A model generated the notes under the pieces. It saw only the letters and a program-made list of their open reading frames with translations, was not told the DNA's origin and searched no databases. Below, in pieces: positions 29,640 to 45,431 of a DNA stretch of 64,000 bases; position 1 is the stretch's first letter; each line of letters starts with the position of its first letter. The position numbers and the translations under genes are program-made. The DNA comes from Streptomyces seoulensis (GTDB lineage Bacteria; Actinomycetota; Actinomycetes; Streptomycetales; Streptomycetaceae): NCBI GenBank assembly GCA_013364255.1, contig CP054936.1, positions 3,130,853 to 3,194,852 of the forward strand, given 5' to 3'.

Positions 29640-30851
29640 TCAGTCCTCCAGTGCGGCGAGGCCGGGGAGCGTCTTGCCCTCGAGGTATTCGAGGGAGGCG
29701 CCGCCGCCGGTCGAGATGTGGCCGAATGCGGTCTCGTCGAAGCCCAGGGTGCGCACGGCCGCGGCGGAGTCGCCGCCGCCGACGACCGAGAAGCCGTCCG
29801 AGTCGACCAGTGCCTGGGCGACCGCCTTGGTGCCCTCGGCGTAGTCGGGGTGCTCGAAGACGCCCATCGGACCGTTCCAGAAGACGGTCGCGGCGTCGGC
29901 GAGCTTCGCGGCGTACAGCTCCCGGGTCCTCGGGCCGATGTCCAGGCCCTCCTGGTCGGCGGGGATCTTGTCCGCGTCGACCACGGTGTGGTCGGTCGGC
30001 GCCTTGGTCTTCAGGTCCGGGAACTCCCGGGAGACCACGACGTCGACGGGGAGCACCAGCTCCACGCCCTGCTTCTCGGCGCGCTCCAGGTACTCCTTGA
30101 CGGCCGGGACCTGGTCCTCCTGGAGGAGCGAGATGCCGACCTCGTAGCCCTTGGCCTTGAGGAAGGTGTAGGCCATGCCGCCGCCGATGAGCAGCCGGTC
30201 GGCCTTGCCGATCAGCTGGTCGATGACGGCGAGCTTGTCGGAGACCTTGGCGCCGCCGAGGGCGACGACGTAGGGCCGCTTGACGTCCTCGGTGAGCTTC
30301 TTCAGGACGCCGACCTCGGTGGTGATGAGGTAGCCGGCGTAGTGCGGCAGGCGGGCCGGCAGGTCGTACACCGAGGCGTGCTTGCGGTGCACCGCGCCGA
30401 AGCCGTCGCCGACGTAGACGTCCGCGAGGGCGGCGAGGGCGTCGGCGAACTCGCCGCGCTCGGTGTCGTCCTTGGCGGTCTCGCCGGGGTTGAAGCGCAG
30501 GTTCTCGATGACCGCGACCTGGCCGGGCTGGAGGCCGTCCACGGCGTCGTGGGCGGCGGGGCCGACGGTGTCCTGGGCGAAGGCCACGGGGGCGCCCAGG
30601 AGTTCGCCGAGGCGCTCGGCGGCGGGCAGCAGCGAGAAGGCGGGGTCCGGGGCGCCCTTGGGGCGGCCGAGGTGCGAGGCCACGACCACCTTGGCGCCCG
30701 CCTCGGCGAGGGCCTTGACGGTGGGCAGGACGGCGCGGATGCGGCCGTCGTCGGTGATGACACCGTCGGCCAGCGGGACGTTGAGGTCGGCGCGGACGAA
30801 GACCCGCTTGCCGTTCACGCCTTCGGAGAGAAGTTCGTCGATCGTCTTCAT
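29640..30851 (-). CDS. pgk: Phosphoglycerate kinase
   Basis: 403 residues. It makes ATP from 1,3-bisphosphoglycerate. RADLNVPLADG is the N-terminal substrate motif; GGAKVSDKL and the C-terminal VGGGDSAAAV nucleotide site are visible. ATG at 30851 (MKTIDELL) gives standard length; upstream in-frame codons are Arg/Ala-rich. A 236-bp gap with two hairpins separates it from gap, so a separate promoter is likely. Confidence 0.97.
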   Translation of the reverse strand: MKTIDELLSEGVNGKRVFVRADLNVPLADGVITDDGRIRAVLPTVKALAEAGAKVVVASHLGRPKGAPDPAFSLLPAAERLGELLGAPVAFAQDTVGPAAHDAVDGLQPGQVAVIENLRFNPGETAKDDTERGEFADALAALADVYVGDGFGAVHRKHASVYDLPARLPHYAGYLITTEVGVLKKLTEDVKRPYVVALGGAKVSDKLAVIDQLIGKADRLLIGGGMAYTFLKAKGYEVGISLLQEDQVPAVKEYLERAEKQGVELVLPVDVVVSREFPDLKTKAPTDHTVVDADKIPADQEGLDIGPRTRELYAAKLADAATVFWNGPMGVFEHPDYAEGTKAVAQALVDSDGFSVVGGGDSAAAVRTLGFDETAFGHISTGGGASLEYLEGKTLPGLAALED

Positions 30852-30980
30852 GGATGGGACTCCTGGAGGAGGTGGCTCTTGATCGTACGAGGGCTGGTCG
30901 ATCCGCACGCGCGCCGGGGTCGCGCACCGGCTGTGCGAGCGGGCTCGCGCACGGTGCTGGGCCTGGCGTCGCGCACCGGC

Positions 30981-31009
30981 GGCGGGCCGGGATGGTGGCC
31001 CGGCCCGCC
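30981..31009. terminator. GC-rich hairpin between gap and pgk
   Basis: An 11-bp perfect stem, GGCGGGCCGGG with CCCGGCCCGCC, 7-nt loop. It probably acts together with the hairpin at 31019-31059. Confidence 0.6.
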
Positions 31010-31018
31010 GCACGCGCG

Positions 31019-31059
31019 TCAGGGCTCGGGCGGCGCGTGGTGCGCGGCCCGAGCCCTGA
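31019..31059 (-). terminator. Terminator of gap
   Basis: A 13-bp perfect stem (31019-31031 with 31047-31059), 15-nt loop, about 30 bp downstream of the gap stop. Confidence 0.75.
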
Positions 31060-31087
31060 TCTCACATCGAGATGCCTGCCCTGCCGG

Positions 31088-33244
<2,157 letters not shown>

Positions 33245-34234
33245 TCAGCCCGCGAGGTTGTCCGCGAGTTCCTCGGAGAGGTTCGCCTCGGTGCTCGGGA
33301 TGCCGAGGTCGGAGGCGCGCTTGTCGGCCATGGCGAGCAGCCGGCGGATGCGGCCGGCGACGGCGTCCTTGGTCAGCGGCGGGTCGGCGAGCGCGCCCAG
33401 TTCCTCCAGGGAGGCCTGCTTGTGCTCCATGCGCAGCCGCCCGGCCGCAGCGAGGTGCTCGGGGACGTCGTCGCCGAGGATCTCCAGCGCCCGCTGCACC
33501 CGCGCGCCCGCGGCGACCGCGGCGCGCGCCGAACGGCGCAGGTTGGCGTCGTCGAAGTTGGCCAGCCGGTTCGCCGTGGCGCGCACCTCGCGCCGCATCC
33601 GCCGCTCCTCCCAGGCGAGCACCGACTCGTGCGCGCCGAGGCGGGTCAACAGGGCGCCGATGGCGTCACCGTCACGGACGACGACCCGGTCCACTCCCCG
33701 CACCTCGCGGGCCTTCGCCGCGATGGAGAGCCGGCGGGCGGCGCCGACCAGGGCGAGCGCGGCCTCGGGGCCGGGGCAGGTCACCTCCAGCGACGAGGAA
33801 CGGCCCGGCTCGGTGAGCGAACCGTGCGCCAGGAAGGCTCCGCGCCAGGCGGCCTCCGCGTCGCAGGTGGCCCCCGAGACCACCTGCGGGGGCAGACCGC
33901 GGATCGGGCGGCCCCGGCCGTCGACGAGCCCGGTCTGACGGGCCAGTTGGTCGCCGCCGGCGACGACGCGCACGACGTAGCGCGAGCCGCGGCGCAGCCC
34001 GCCCGGGGCCATCACGATCAGTTCGGAACTGTGCCCGAAGATCTCCAGGATGTCCCGCTTCAGGCGCCGGGCCGCCATCGCGGTGTCCAGTTCCGCCTCG
34101 ATCACGATGCGCCCGCTGACCAGATGGAGGCCGCCGGCGAACCGCAGAATGGCGGAGACCTCCGCCTTCCTGCAGCAGGTCCGGGTGACGGGGAGTCGAG
34201 AGATCTCGTCCTTCACCGCTGCCGTCATCGCCAT
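33245..34234 (-). CDS. whiA: Sporulation transcription factor WhiA
   Basis: 329 residues. It has an N-terminal inactive LAGLIDADG-like domain (degenerate homing endonuclease) and a C-terminal helix-turn-helix ([20 protein letters not shown]). In Streptomyces WhiA acts with WhiB to start sporulation septation. The gene is downstream of yvcK and overlaps it by 10 bases, the conserved uvrC-rapZ-yvcK-whiA order. ATG at 34234; a second ATG follows two codons later. Confidence 0.97.
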   Translation of the reverse strand: MAMTAAVKDEISRLPVTRTCCRKAEVSAILRFAGGLHLVSGRIVIEAELDTAMAARRLKRDILEIFGHSSELIVMAPGGLRRGSRYVVRVVAGGDQLARQTGLVDGRGRPIRGLPPQVVSGATCDAEAAWRGAFLAHGSLTEPGRSSSLEVTCPGPEAALALVGAARRLSIAAKAREVRGVDRVVVRDGDAIGALLTRLGAHESVLAWEERRMRREVRATANRLANFDDANLRRSARAAVAAGARVQRALEILGDDVPEHLAAAGRLRMEHKQASLEELGALADPPLTKDAVAGRIRRLLAMADKRASDLGIPSTEANLSEELADNLAG

Positions 34235-35319
34235 GGGCCGATCCTTCCATGCATCCGAAAAATACGGTCGTACGCGGCGGCCAGCAGCTCCGGGTCGTGC
34301 CGCGGAGTTCCGTCCCTCCGGGCCACCGGTGCCAGCTCGACCGCGGCGCCGAACCGCTTGGCGGCCTCGGTGAGGACTTCGCGGTCGGGCACGGCGGCCT
34401 CGTCGGCCAGCACCACGTCCAGGGCGAGTTTAGGGGCGTGTCGTCCCAAAACCTCCAAATGACGCTGCGGGGAGAAGCCGTCGGTTTCTCCCGGCTGCGG
34501 AGCGAGGTTCAGTGAGAGTACCCGGCGCGCCTTGGTCTCGGTGAGCGCGTCCAGCAGCTCGGGGACCAGCAGGTGCGGAATGACGGAGGAGAACCAGGAG
34601 CCGGGTCCGAGCACCACCCAGTCCGCGTCCAGGACCGCCTCGACGGCCTCCGGCACCGCGGGCGGGTCGTGCGGCACGAGGTGCACCGACTGGACCTCTC
34701 CCGGGGTGAGCGCGACGGTCGCCTGACCGCGGACGGTGTCGACGTCGTCGGGCCGCTCCGCGTCGTGCCCCTTGACCAGGGCCTGGAGCTCCAGCGGCAC
34801 CGCGGACATGGGCAGCACCCGGCCGTGCGCGCCGAGCAGCTTGCCCACCAGGTCAAGGGCCTGGACGTGGTCGCCGAGCTGCTCCCACAGGGCGACGATC
34901 AGCACATTGCCGACCGCGTGGTCGTGCAGGTCGCCCTGGGAGGTGAAGCGGTGCTGGATGACCCGGGCCCAGGTCTGGCCCCAGTCGTCGTCGCCGCACA
35001 GCGCGGCCAGCGCCTTGCGCAGGTCGCCGGGCGGCAGCACGCCCAGCTCGTCGCGCAGCCGGCCGCTGGAGCCGCCGTCGTCGGCCACGGTGACGACGGC
35101 GGTGAGGTCGCCGGTGATCCGGCGCAGCGCGGCGAGCGAGGCGGACAGGCCCATGCCGCCGCCGAGGGCGACCACCTTGGGCTGGGCGCCCCGGCGGCGC
35201 GGCCGGGCGCCACGGGCCTCGGCGGGGCGGGTCGCGCGCGGCTCGGCCGACTGGCGGGCCGCGCGCGACTCGGGCACCACCCGGCGCAGCCGGCTCAGCC
35301 GCCGAGAACGTCCGGTCAC
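34225..35319 (-). CDS. yvcK: YvcK/CofD-family gluconeogenesis-factor-like protein
   Basis: 364 residues. The nucleotide-sugar-binding Rossmann motif [13 protein letters not shown] (about residues 53-65) and [13 protein letters not shown] define the YvcK (UDP-sugar-binding) group; the Bacillus homologue controls cell-wall and carbon metabolism. The first 45 residues are an Arg/Ala-rich extension. GTG at 35319 overlaps rapZ by 4 bases; the longer upstream frame overlaps all of rapZ and is rejected. Confidence 0.92.
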   Translation of the reverse strand: MTGRSRRLSRLRRVVPESRAARQSAEPRATRPAEARGARPRRRGAQPKVVALGGGMGLSASLAALRRITGDLTAVVTVADDGGSSGRLRDELGVLPPGDLRKALAALCGDDDWGQTWARVIQHRFTSQGDLHDHAVGNVLIVALWEQLGDHVQALDLVGKLLGAHGRVLPMSAVPLELQALVKGHDAERPDDVDTVRGQATVALTPGEVQSVHLVPHDPPAVPEAVEAVLDADWVVLGPGSWFSSVIPHLLVPELLDALTETKARRVLSLNLAPQPGETDGFSPQRHLEVLGRHAPKLALDVVLADEAAVPDREVLTEAAKRFGAAVELAPVARRDGTPRHDPELLAAAYDRIFRMHGRIGPWR

Positions 35320-36320
35320 TCGCGCCCCATGTCCCGGTGGACGACGACGGTCTCCACGCCCTCGGCCGCGAGCCGTGCGGCGAGCTTCTCCGACATGGCC
35401 ACCGAGCGGTGCTTGCCGCCCGTGCAGCCGATGGCGATGGTCACGTAGCGCTTGCCCTCGCGGCGGTAGCCGGCCGCGACGAGCCTGAGCAGTTCGGCGT
35501 AGCGGTCGAGGAACTCCTTGGCGCCGGGCTGGTTGAAGACGTAGGCGGCGACCTCCTCGTTGACGCCGGTGAAGGGGCGCAGTTCCGGCACCCAGTGCGG
35601 GTTGGGCAGGAACCGCATGTCGGCGACCAGGTCGGCGTCGACCGGGAGGCCGTACTTGAAGCCGAACGACATCACCGTGGCCCGCAGCTCGGGCTCCTCC
35701 TCGCCGGCGAACTGGGCGTCCATCTTGGCGCGCAGCTCGTGCACGTTGAGGCTGGAGGTGTCGATGACGAGGTCGGCGTCGCCGCGCAGTTCGCGCAGCA
35801 GTTCGCGTTCGGCGGCGATGCCGTCGACGATGCGGCCGTCGCCCTGGAGGGGGTGGGGGCGGCGCACCGACTCGAAGCGGCGCACGAGCGCGTCGTCGGA
35901 GGATTCCAGGAAGACGATCCGCCGGGTGACGTGCTTGGCCTCCAGGTCCGCCAGGGACTCGCGCAGGTTGTCGAAGAAGCGCCGGCCGCGGACGTCGACG
36001 ACGACCGCGATCCGCGCGACGTTGCCCTGCGAGCGGGCGCCGAGCTCCACCATGGTGGGGATCAGCGCGGGCGGCAGGTTGTCCACGACGAACCAGCCGA
36101 GGTCCTCCAGACACTTGGCGGCCGTGGACCGGCCGGCTCCCGACATGCCGGAGATGATCACCAGCTCGGGGATGGCCGCGTCGGGGAAGCCCGCCGTGTC
36201 GATGCCCTGACTCACCTGTGCTCCGTACTCCTCCTGGACCGCGGGCTGCCGCTGGTCCTCGTGTGTCGCGTCCTGAGCCTGATCTCGTGCCGCTGCGGGC
36301 CGGCTCTCGTGCTCGGTCAT
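35316..36320 (-). CDS. rapZ: RapZ-family nucleotide-binding protein (YvcJ)
   Basis: 334 residues. Walker A is [12 protein letters not shown] (about residues 58-69, Arg in place of the usual Lys before Ser-Thr) and the RapZ C-terminal domain ends [13 protein letters not shown]. coli RapZ is an RNA adaptor; in Gram-positives YvcJ hydrolyses nucleotides. The first 45 residues are a variable charged leader. ATG at 36320 with AGGAG just upstream, 14 nt after uvrC. Confidence 0.93.
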   Translation of the reverse strand: MTEHESRPAAARDQAQDATHEDQRQPAVQEEYGAQVSQGIDTAGFPDAAIPELVIISGMSGAGRSTAAKCLEDLGWFVVDNLPPALIPTMVELGARSQGNVARIAVVVDVRGRRFFDNLRESLADLEAKHVTRRIVFLESSDDALVRRFESVRRPHPLQGDGRIVDGIAAERELLRELRGDADLVIDTSSLNVHELRAKMDAQFAGEEEPELRATVMSFGFKYGLPVDADLVADMRFLPNPHWVPELRPFTGVNEEVAAYVFNQPGAKEFLDRYAELLRLVAAGYRREGKRYVTIAIGCTGGKHRSVAMSEKLAARLAAEGVETVVVHRDMGRE

Positions 36321-36334
36321 GTCTCCTGCCCCCG

Positions 36335-38404
36335 TCACTCGTCCGGGGCGCCCGTGGGCACGGGCTCCCCCGCGGCGTCCGGAGTCGTCCCGTACGCCGT
36401 GTCCTGCACGTCTTCCATGATCTCTCCGGTCGCCGTGTTCACGGCGGGTGCGGCCGGGGCCGCCTGCGCGAGGGCGGCGGCGATCGTCTCGGCCGTCTTC
36501 AGTCCTATGCCGGGCACCTCGCGGATCTGGTCGACGGTGGCGGCGCGCAGCTTCTTCACCGACCCGAAGTGCTTGATCAGCGCGCGTTTGCGGGTGTCGC
36601 CCAGGCCGGGGACCTCGTCGAGGGGGCCGGCCCGGAACCGCTTGGCCCGCTTGGTGCGCTGGTAGCCGATGGCGAAGCGGTGGGCCTCGTCGCGGACGCG
36701 CTGGAGGAGGTACAGGCCCTCGCTGGTGCGGGGCAGGACGACCGGGTCGTCCTCGCCGGGCACCCACACCTCCTCCAGGCGCTTGGCCAGGCCGCAGACG
36801 GCTATGTCGTCGATGCCCAGCTCGTCCAGCGCCCGCTGCGCCGCGGCGACCTGGGGCTGTCCGCCGTCGACGACGACGAGCTGGGGCGGGTAGGCGAACC
36901 GCTTGGGCCGCCCGTCGTCCTCGGCGAGGGGTGAACCGTCGGCGGTCAGGATCTCGCCGTCGGCGGCGGCGTCCGTCCCGTCCCCGGCCCACTCGCCGGT
37001 CTTCTCCTTCTCGGCCAGGTAGCGCCGGAAGCGGCGGGTGATGACCTCGTGCATGGAGCGGACGTCGTCCTGGCCCTGGAAGCCCTTGATCTGGAAGCGG
37101 CGGTACTCGCTCTTGCGCTGGAGACCGTCCTCGAAGACGACCATGGACGCCACGACGTCGTCGCCCTGGAGGTGGGAGATGTCGTAGCACTCGACGCGCA
37201 GCGGGGCGCTGTCCAGGCCGAGCGCCTCGGCGATCTCCTCCAGGGCGCGCGAGCGGGTGGTCAGGTCGGAGGCGCGCTTGGTCTTGTGCAGGGCGAGCGC
37301 CTGCTGCGCGTTGCGCTGCACCGTCTCCATCAGGGCCTTCTTGTCGCCGCGCTGCGGGATGCGCAGCGAGACGCCGGAGCCGCGGCGGTCGGTGAGCCAC
37401 TGCTGGACCGGTTCGAGGGGGTCGGGCAGGGCCGGGACCAGGACCTCCTTGGGGACGGCGTCCCCGCTCTCCTCGCCGTAGAGCTGTTGCAGGGCGTGCT
37501 CGACGAGGGCGCCGGTCGTGACCTCCTCGACCTTGTCGGTGACCCAGCCGCGCTGTCCGCGCACCCGTCCGCCGCGCACGTGGAAGATCTGGACGGCGGC
37601 CTCCAGCTCGTCCTCGGCCACGGCGATGAGGTCGGCGTCGGTCGCGTCGGCGAGCACGACCGCGCTCTTCTCCATGGCCTTCTTCAGGGCGCCGATGTCG
37701 TCGCGCAGGCGGGCGGCCCGTTCGTACTCCATCTCCTCGGCCGCCCGCGTCATCCGCTCCTCCAGACGGCGCAGGTAGGCGCCGGTGCGGCCGGCCATGA
37801 AGTCGCAGAACTCCTCCGCCAGCTCCCGGTGGTCCTCGGCGGAGACGCGGCCGACGCAGGGGGCGGAGCACTTGCCGATGTAGCCGAGCAGGCAGGGCCG
37901 GCCGGTGCGGGCGGCGTTCTTGAAGACGCCGGCCGAGCAGGTGCGCACCGGGAAGACGCGCAGCAGCAGGTCGACGGTGTCGCGGATGGCCCACGCGTGC
38001 CCGTACGGACCGAAGTAGCGCACGCCCTTCTTCTTGTGGCCGCGCATGACCTGGACGCGCGGGAACTGCTCGTTCATCGTCACCGCGAGGTACGGGTAGC
38101 TCTTGTCGTCGCGGTACTTGACGTTGAACCGGGGGTCGTACTCCTTGATCCAGGAGTACTCCAGCTGGAGGGCCTCGACCTCCGTGGACACCACGGTCCA
38201 TTCCACGGACGCGGCGGTGGTGACCATGGTGCGGGTGCGCGGGTGGAGGTTGGCCAGGTCCTGGAAGTAGTTCGCCAGGCGCTGGCGCAGACTCTTCGCC
38301 TTTCCGACGTAGATCACCCGGCGGTGTTCGTCGCGGAACCTGTAGACCCCGGGCGTGTCCGGGATCTCTCCCGGCTTGGGGCGGTAGCTGGAGGGGTCGG
38401 CCAT
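36335..38404 (-). CDS. uvrC: Excinuclease ABC subunit C
   Basis: 689 residues. It makes both incisions in nucleotide excision repair. Domains: GIY-YIG endonuclease (about 16-95; [20 protein letters not shown]), Cys-rich and UVR region ([20 protein letters not shown], about 210-230), RNase-H-like endonuclease ([20 protein letters not shown]) and C-terminal helix-hairpin-helix pair. ATG at 38404 lies 8 nt from the -10 TAGGGT, so the message is probably leaderless. It heads the rapZ-yvcK-whiA operon. Confidence 0.97.
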   Translation of the reverse strand: MADPSSYRPKPGEIPDTPGVYRFRDEHRRVIYVGKAKSLRQRLANYFQDLANLHPRTRTMVTTAASVEWTVVSTEVEALQLEYSWIKEYDPRFNVKYRDDKSYPYLAVTMNEQFPRVQVMRGHKKKGVRYFGPYGHAWAIRDTVDLLLRVFPVRTCSAGVFKNAARTGRPCLLGYIGKCSAPCVGRVSAEDHRELAEEFCDFMAGRTGAYLRRLEERMTRAAEEMEYERAARLRDDIGALKKAMEKSAVVLADATDADLIAVAEDELEAAVQIFHVRGGRVRGQRGWVTDKVEEVTTGALVEHALQQLYGEESGDAVPKEVLVPALPDPLEPVQQWLTDRRGSGVSLRIPQRGDKKALMETVQRNAQQALALHKTKRASDLTTRSRALEEIAEALGLDSAPLRVECYDISHLQGDDVVASMVVFEDGLQRKSEYRRFQIKGFQGQDDVRSMHEVITRRFRRYLAEKEKTGEWAGDGTDAAADGEILTADGSPLAEDDGRPKRFAYPPQLVVVDGGQPQVAAAQRALDELGIDDIAVCGLAKRLEEVWVPGEDDPVVLPRTSEGLYLLQRVRDEAHRFAIGYQRTKRAKRFRAGPLDEVPGLGDTRKRALIKHFGSVKKLRAATVDQIREVPGIGLKTAETIAAALAQAAPAAPAVNTATGEIMEDVQDTAYGTTPDAAGEPVPTGAPDE

Positions 38405-38775
38405 GTCTCACACCCTACTGGCGGGGACCGACAGCGCGGCGAGCCTGTGGACAACCTGGGCCGCGGCGCCCCCGACGGCCGTACTGATGTGCGACTACCT
38501 GCTGTGACCAGCGCTCCTCGCTGGGTGCGGGAGCGTGGCGGACGGCGGCCGGGGCGGCCGTCGCCGGGGGTGCGGACTCGGCCAGGAGTGGGCCGCCGGG
38601 GGCCGCAGGTGTTGTCGGGGCTTGGTCAACACGCTTCAATGCGGGGGAAGTCGGGGCCGGGACGGCGCACGGATGTGAAGAAGCCCTCCGCCCACGCCGC
38701 ACGCCGGCCGGTGACCCCGGCGACTCGTGCGAACGGACCGGCCGGCCGCCCATACCTTCACAGAGAGGCCCGTCC
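38405..38775. other. 371-bp divergent gap, uvrC / HTH gene
   Basis: There is no gene. It contains the uvrC DNA-damage promoter at its left end, and on the right a possible -10 TACCTT (38753-38758) with GAGAGG before the plus-strand ATG. I see nothing else in the middle 250 bp. Confidence 0.5.
38412..38434 (-). promoter_or_regulatory. PafBC-type DNA-damage promoter of uvrC
   Basis: CTGTCGGTC-N8-TAGGGT on the minus strand. This agrees with tTGTCRgtg-N8-TAnnnT at the TGTCR core, the spacing and the -10; the first T and last G differ. Confidence 0.7.
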
Positions 38776-39723
38776 ATGCCGTACGCCCCCCAGCAGGCGG
38801 ACGTCGCCACAGCGGAACTGGACTCGGCCCTGCGCGGCGGTCCCTTCCATGTGGCGCTGCGTGCCGCGATCGCCGCCCGCGGGCTGCCGTTGCAGCGTGT
38901 GCGGCACCATCTGACCCGCTACGGGGTCAGCGTCGGGGTCACCAGTCTGAGCTACTGGCAGCAGGGCGCCCGGCGGCCGCAGCGCCCGGAGTCGCTGCGG
39001 GCCGTGCGGGCCCTGGAGGAGATACTGCGGCTGCCGGAGGAGTCGCTGATCCGGCTGCTGGCCGAGTCCGGGCAGCCGCCGGCCGGCCCGCGGCCCGCCG
39101 GCCGCTCCTACCGGTCCCTGGTGGAGGCGTCGGACGTGCTGTGCGGGCTGCTGGCGGCCCTGGACGCCTCGCCCGAGGACGCGCCGCAGACGCTCGGGCA
39201 CCACGAGCGGGTACGGGTCGGGGCGCACCGGGAGCTGGCCGGGCGCGAGTCGGAGCACATCGTGCGCGCCCACCGGGACGGCGTGGACCGTTTCGTGGCG
39301 GTCCACCACGGCGATCCGGGGTGCGCGCCGGAGCGGATGGCCGTGCACGCGCTGGAGAACTGCCGTACCGGACGGGTGCGGTGGCACCACGAGACGGGCG
39401 TGCTCGTGGCCGAGCTGCTCTTCGACACCCGGCTGCGGTCCGGGGACACGTTCGTGTTCCGGCACGCCGTCGAGGACGGCACCGCGGGGGTGGCGCACGA
39501 GTACGTCCGGGGCTCCGGCTCGGCGGGCGGGCAGTACGCCCTCCAGGTGCGCTTCGCCGCCGGCGCCCTGCCGGTGCGCTGCCACCGGTTCACCCAGCAG
39601 TCGCCCGCCGCGCCGCGCGGCGGGCGGCAGGATCTCCCGGTGAGCGAGCGGCACCGTTCGGTGCACCTGGTCGAGCCGCGGGTGCGGCCGGGGATGGTGG
39701 GGATCGGCTGGGAGTGGGAGTGA
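38776..39723 (+). CDS. Helix-turn-helix protein, probable regulator
   Basis: 315 residues. The N-terminal 75 residues look like an XRE-type helix-turn-helix (LRAAIAARGLPLQRVRHHLTRYGVSVG...SLSYWQQG), followed by a Pro/Gly hinge and a larger mostly-beta C-terminal domain of unknown fold with many His residues. The family is common in Streptomyces but not functionally assigned as far as I know. It starts at ATG 38776 with GAGAGG upstream and stands alone, divergent from uvrC. Confidence 0.75.
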   Translation: MPYAPQQADVATAELDSALRGGPFHVALRAAIAARGLPLQRVRHHLTRYGVSVGVTSLSYWQQGARRPQRPESLRAVRALEEILRLPEESLIRLLAESGQPPAGPRPAGRSYRSLVEASDVLCGLLAALDASPEDAPQTLGHHERVRVGAHRELAGRESEHIVRAHRDGVDRFVAVHHGDPGCAPERMAVHALENCRTGRVRWHHETGVLVAELLFDTRLRSGDTFVFRHAVEDGTAGVAHEYVRGSGSAGGQYALQVRFAAGALPVRCHRFTQQSPAAPRGGRQDLPVSERHRSVHLVEPRVRPGMVGIGWEWE

Positions 39724-39776
39724 GGGGCCGCCGCCAGTGGGACAGGCGGCCGGGGAGGCGGAGCCTGCGGGGCGGG

Positions 39777-40199
39777 TCAGGCGCCCGGTCCGGCGACGAC
39801 CTTGCCGCCCTTCGCGTGCACCGGCAGCTCCGCCAGCGGCTGGGTGGCCGGTGACCGCACCACCTCGCCGGTGGTGGCGTCGAACTCGCTGCCGTGGCAG
39901 GGGCAGACCAGGGTGGTGCCCTGGAGCTTGTTGATCGCGCACCCCGCGTGCGTGCAGATCGAGCTGAACGCCTTCAGCGCGCCGCTCGCGTCCTTGCTGA
40001 CGACCACGTTGTGGTCCCGGTACAGCTTGGCGCCGCCCTTGGGGATCGCGCTCTCGGCGCCGAGGTCGACGGGGGCCGTGGGCGCCGAGGGGCCGGCACC
40101 GCCGCCCGGCCCGCAGGCGGCGAGTCCGAGCCCGGCGACGGGCGTCAGGGCCGCTCCTCGGATGATCGTACGGCGGCTCGCGGAGGGACGGCCGGTCAT
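39777..40199 (-). CDS. TAT-exported Rieske [2Fe-2S] lipoprotein
   Basis: 140 residues. The N-terminus has a twin-arginine signal (ASRRTIIRGAA) followed by a lipobox ending Leu-Ala-Ala-Cys (near residue 29), so it is a folded, lipid-anchored exported protein. The Rieske cluster ligands are CTHAGC and CPCHGS. Its electron partner is not encoded nearby; it is not the cytochrome bc1 subunit (too short, no membrane helices). ATG at 40199. Confidence 0.9.
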   Translation of the reverse strand: MTGRPSASRRTIIRGAALTPVAGLGLAACGPGGGAGPSAPTAPVDLGAESAIPKGGAKLYRDHNVVVSKDASGALKAFSSICTHAGCAINKLQGTTLVCPCHGSEFDATTGEVVRSPATQPLAELPVHAKGGKVVAGPGA

Positions 40200-40284
40200 G
40201 GGGCGCTCCACTGGTCGGGCGGGTTGTGCACGCCGACGATACCCACCGCGCCGGCCGTGCCCCGGGACCGGGGTCGGGGTCCTT

Positions 40285-40326
40285 TCTCCGTACGAAGGGG
40301 ACGGCTCTCCGTACGAAGGAGACGGC
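40285..40326. repeat. 21-bp tandem repeat, 2 copies
   Basis: TCTCCGTACGAAGGGGACGGC at 40285-40305 (first base included) and a copy with one change at 40306-40326. It contains CGTACGAA like the array at 7345-7392. It lies in the divergent promoter gap between the Rieske lipoprotein and the sugar kinase. Confidence 0.85.
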
Positions 40327-40432
40327 CCCCTCGCCCCGCCGGGCCGCGTCGCCGTACGGTGCCAGTGCCCCGCTGCTCCGTCCGGCGCGCCTCGCGCGGC
40401 GCCCGCGCACCCCGAGAGAGGAAGACCCGCCC

Positions 40433-41344
40433 GTGATCGTCGTCGCCGGTGAGGCCCTGATCGACCTGGTTCCACAGGGCGCGGGCGCGCTCGCGGACCT
40501 CAAGCCGGCGCTCGGCGGCGGCCCGTACAACACGGCCGTCGCACTCGGCCGGCTCGGCTCCCCCGCGGCCTTCTGCTCCCGCCTCTCCCGTGACGCCTTC
40601 GGCCGGGCCCTGCTGGACGGGCTGCGGCGCGCGGGAGTGGACGTCCGCGCCGTGCAGCGCGGCGCCGAGCCGACCACGCTGGCCCTCGCGACGGTCGGCG
40701 ACGACGGCTCCGCCGCCTACTCGTTCTACGTCGACGGCACCGCCGACCGGCTGTTCGAGACACCCGCCGCACTGCCCGCGGGCGTCCGCGCGGTGTCCTT
40801 CGGCACCTGCTCGCTGGTGCTGGAGCCGGGCGCGAGCGCGTACGAGGAGCTGATGCGCGAAGCCGCCGCCGAGGGCGTGTTCACCGCGCTGGACCCGAAC
40901 ATCCGGGCCGGGCTGATCCCGGACGCGGACGCCTACCGGGCGCGTTTTCGCGGCTGGCTGCCGTCGGTGTCGCTGCTCAAGCTCTCCGCGGAGGACGCGC
41001 GGTGGCTGGGCGGGACGCCGCGCGAGTGGCTGGCGGCCGGACCCTCGGCCGTCGTGATCACGCACGGCGGCGACGGGCTGACCGCGTACACGGCGGACGG
41101 CGCGGAGTATGCCGTGCCGGGCGAGAAGACCGAGGTCGTGGACACGATCGGCGCGGGCGACACGGTGAACGCGGCCCTGCTGCACGGTCTGGCCGCCCTG
41201 GACGCGCTGCGCGCGGACGACCTCGTGGGGCTGGGCGCCGCCGGCTGGACCCGGCTGCTGCGGTTCGCGGCCCGGGCGGCGGCGCTCACCTGTTCGCGTG
41301 CGGGCGCCGAGCCGCCGTACGCCGCTGAGGTGGGCGAGCTGTGA
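40433..41344 (+). CDS. PfkB-family carbohydrate kinase (fructokinase-like)
   Basis: 303 residues. N-terminal GEALIDLVP with the GGGPYNTAVALGRLG glycine motif and C-terminal DTIGAGDTVNAALL (anion hole and catalytic Asp) define the ribokinase/PfkB family. The early Val-Ala-Gly-Glu-Ala-Leu-Ile-Asp sequence is typical of fructokinases, but the substrate cannot be fixed. The GTG at 40433 is chosen since the family begins here and GAGAGAGGAA lies about 10 nt upstream. Confidence 0.9.
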   Translation: MIVVAGEALIDLVPQGAGALADLKPALGGGPYNTAVALGRLGSPAAFCSRLSRDAFGRALLDGLRRAGVDVRAVQRGAEPTTLALATVGDDGSAAYSFYVDGTADRLFETPAALPAGVRAVSFGTCSLVLEPGASAYEELMREAAAEGVFTALDPNIRAGLIPDADAYRARFRGWLPSVSLLKLSAEDARWLGGTPREWLAAGPSAVVITHGGDGLTAYTADGAEYAVPGEKTEVVDTIGAGDTVNAALLHGLAALDALRADDLVGLGAAGWTRLLRFAARAAALTCSRAGAEPPYAAEVGEL

Positions 41345-41374
41345 CGGCGCCGCCGCCCGACGCGCCGCCGCCCG

Positions 41375-41424
41375 ACACGCGAACGGCGCCCCGCGGGAGT
41401 CCCCCCGGGGCGCCGTTCGCGTGT
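41375..41424. terminator. Bidirectional terminator, sugar kinase / uvrA
   Basis: A 19-bp perfect stem (41375-41393 with 41406-41424), 12-nt loop, between convergent genes. Confidence 0.9.
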
Positions 41425-41455
41425 TCCGCCCGGCGAGGTCATGAACCTCGCGGGC

Positions 41456-44467
<3,012 letters not shown>

Positions 44468-44523
44468 GCCGGTCCGCACCTTTCTTGAGAGAAGTGACAG
44501 GGGCGGGGCCCCCGTGCTTCTTC

Positions 44524-44546
44524 AGACTAGGGGGAGCCACTGACAA
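44524..44546 (-). promoter_or_regulatory. PafBC-type DNA-damage promoter of uvrA
   Basis: TTGTCAGTG-N8-TAGTCT on the minus strand, full consensus match. Predicted transcription start about 44517, giving a leader of about 50 nt. Confidence 0.85.
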
Positions 44547-44701
44547 CGCCGGGTGGATTTCCCGGATGCGCCCGAGTACTCAACAATCCCCGGCTCTCCA
44601 GCATGCCCGACGCCGCACTCGACCATATAGCACGTGCATTCGATTTACGGCCGTGGTTGGTCGGCTTCACCCGAAGGAGTGGCGCGGCTAGGGTCGGCGC
44701 C

Positions 44702-45388
44702 ATGATGGATCACGCGCGCGACCTGGAGTCTGTACACCTCGCCACCGAACGACTGCTGACCGCAGTCGGTGAACTGGACAACGCGGCTGTGACCGACCAG
44801 TCACGTCTGCCCGGCTGGACCCGCGGTCATGTCCTCGCCCACCTGGCCCGCAACGCGGACGCGCTCGTGAACGTCCTCCAGGGCCGGCCCATGTACGCCT
44901 CCGCCGCGGACCGGGACGCCGACATCGAGCGCGACGCGCCGCGCCCCCTGGACGCCCAGCTCGCCGATCTGCGGGCGAGCGCGGACCGGTTCCGGGCCGC
45001 GGGAGCCGCGCCGGCCGACTGGTCGCGCACCGTGGAGCTGCGAGGCGGGGTCACCGACTCCGCGGCCCGGATTCCCTTCCGGCGCTGGGCGGAGGTCGGG
45101 CTGCACCACGTGGACCTCGGGATCGGCTACGAGCTGGAGGATCTCCCGGCGGAGTTCACGCGGCGGGAGACCGACTTCCTCGCCGAGCGGTTCGCCGGCC
45201 ACGCCGACGTGGCGCCGACCCTGTTGACGGACGGCACGCGCACGTGGCGCACGGGCCGCGCGGCCGCCGAGCCGGAGGTCACCGTCACCGGCGGCGCCGC
45301 CGACCTGCTCGGCTGGCTCGCCGGACGCCGGGACGGCTCCGCGCTCACGGTGGAGCGGGGCGCCCTTCCGGCGCTGCCGCCGCTGTAG
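44702..45388 (+). CDS. Maleylpyruvate-isomerase / mycothiol-dependent DinB-fold protein
   Basis: 228 residues. The N-terminal DinB-like four-helix bundle (about 1-150) carries the metal-His pattern SRLPGWTRGHVLAHLARNAD and GLHHVDLG; a C-terminal MDMPI-type domain follows. Family members use mycothiol, fitting an actinobacterium. TAGGGT (44689-44694) with TTCACC 17 nt upstream predicts a start on the ATG at 44702, a leaderless gene. A second ATG follows at once. Substrate unknown. Confidence 0.85.
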   Translation: MMDHARDLESVHLATERLLTAVGELDNAAVTDQSRLPGWTRGHVLAHLARNADALVNVLQGRPMYASAADRDADIERDAPRPLDAQLADLRASADRFRAAGAAPADWSRTVELRGGVTDSAARIPFRRWAEVGLHHVDLGIGYELEDLPAEFTRRETDFLAERFAGHADVAPTLLTDGTRTWRTGRAAAEPEVTVTGGAADLLGWLAGRRDGSALTVERGALPALPPL

Positions 45389-45431
45389 TCCGGGCCTGCC
45401 GGGGGCCGTTGACCGCTATAGGCTGACCGCC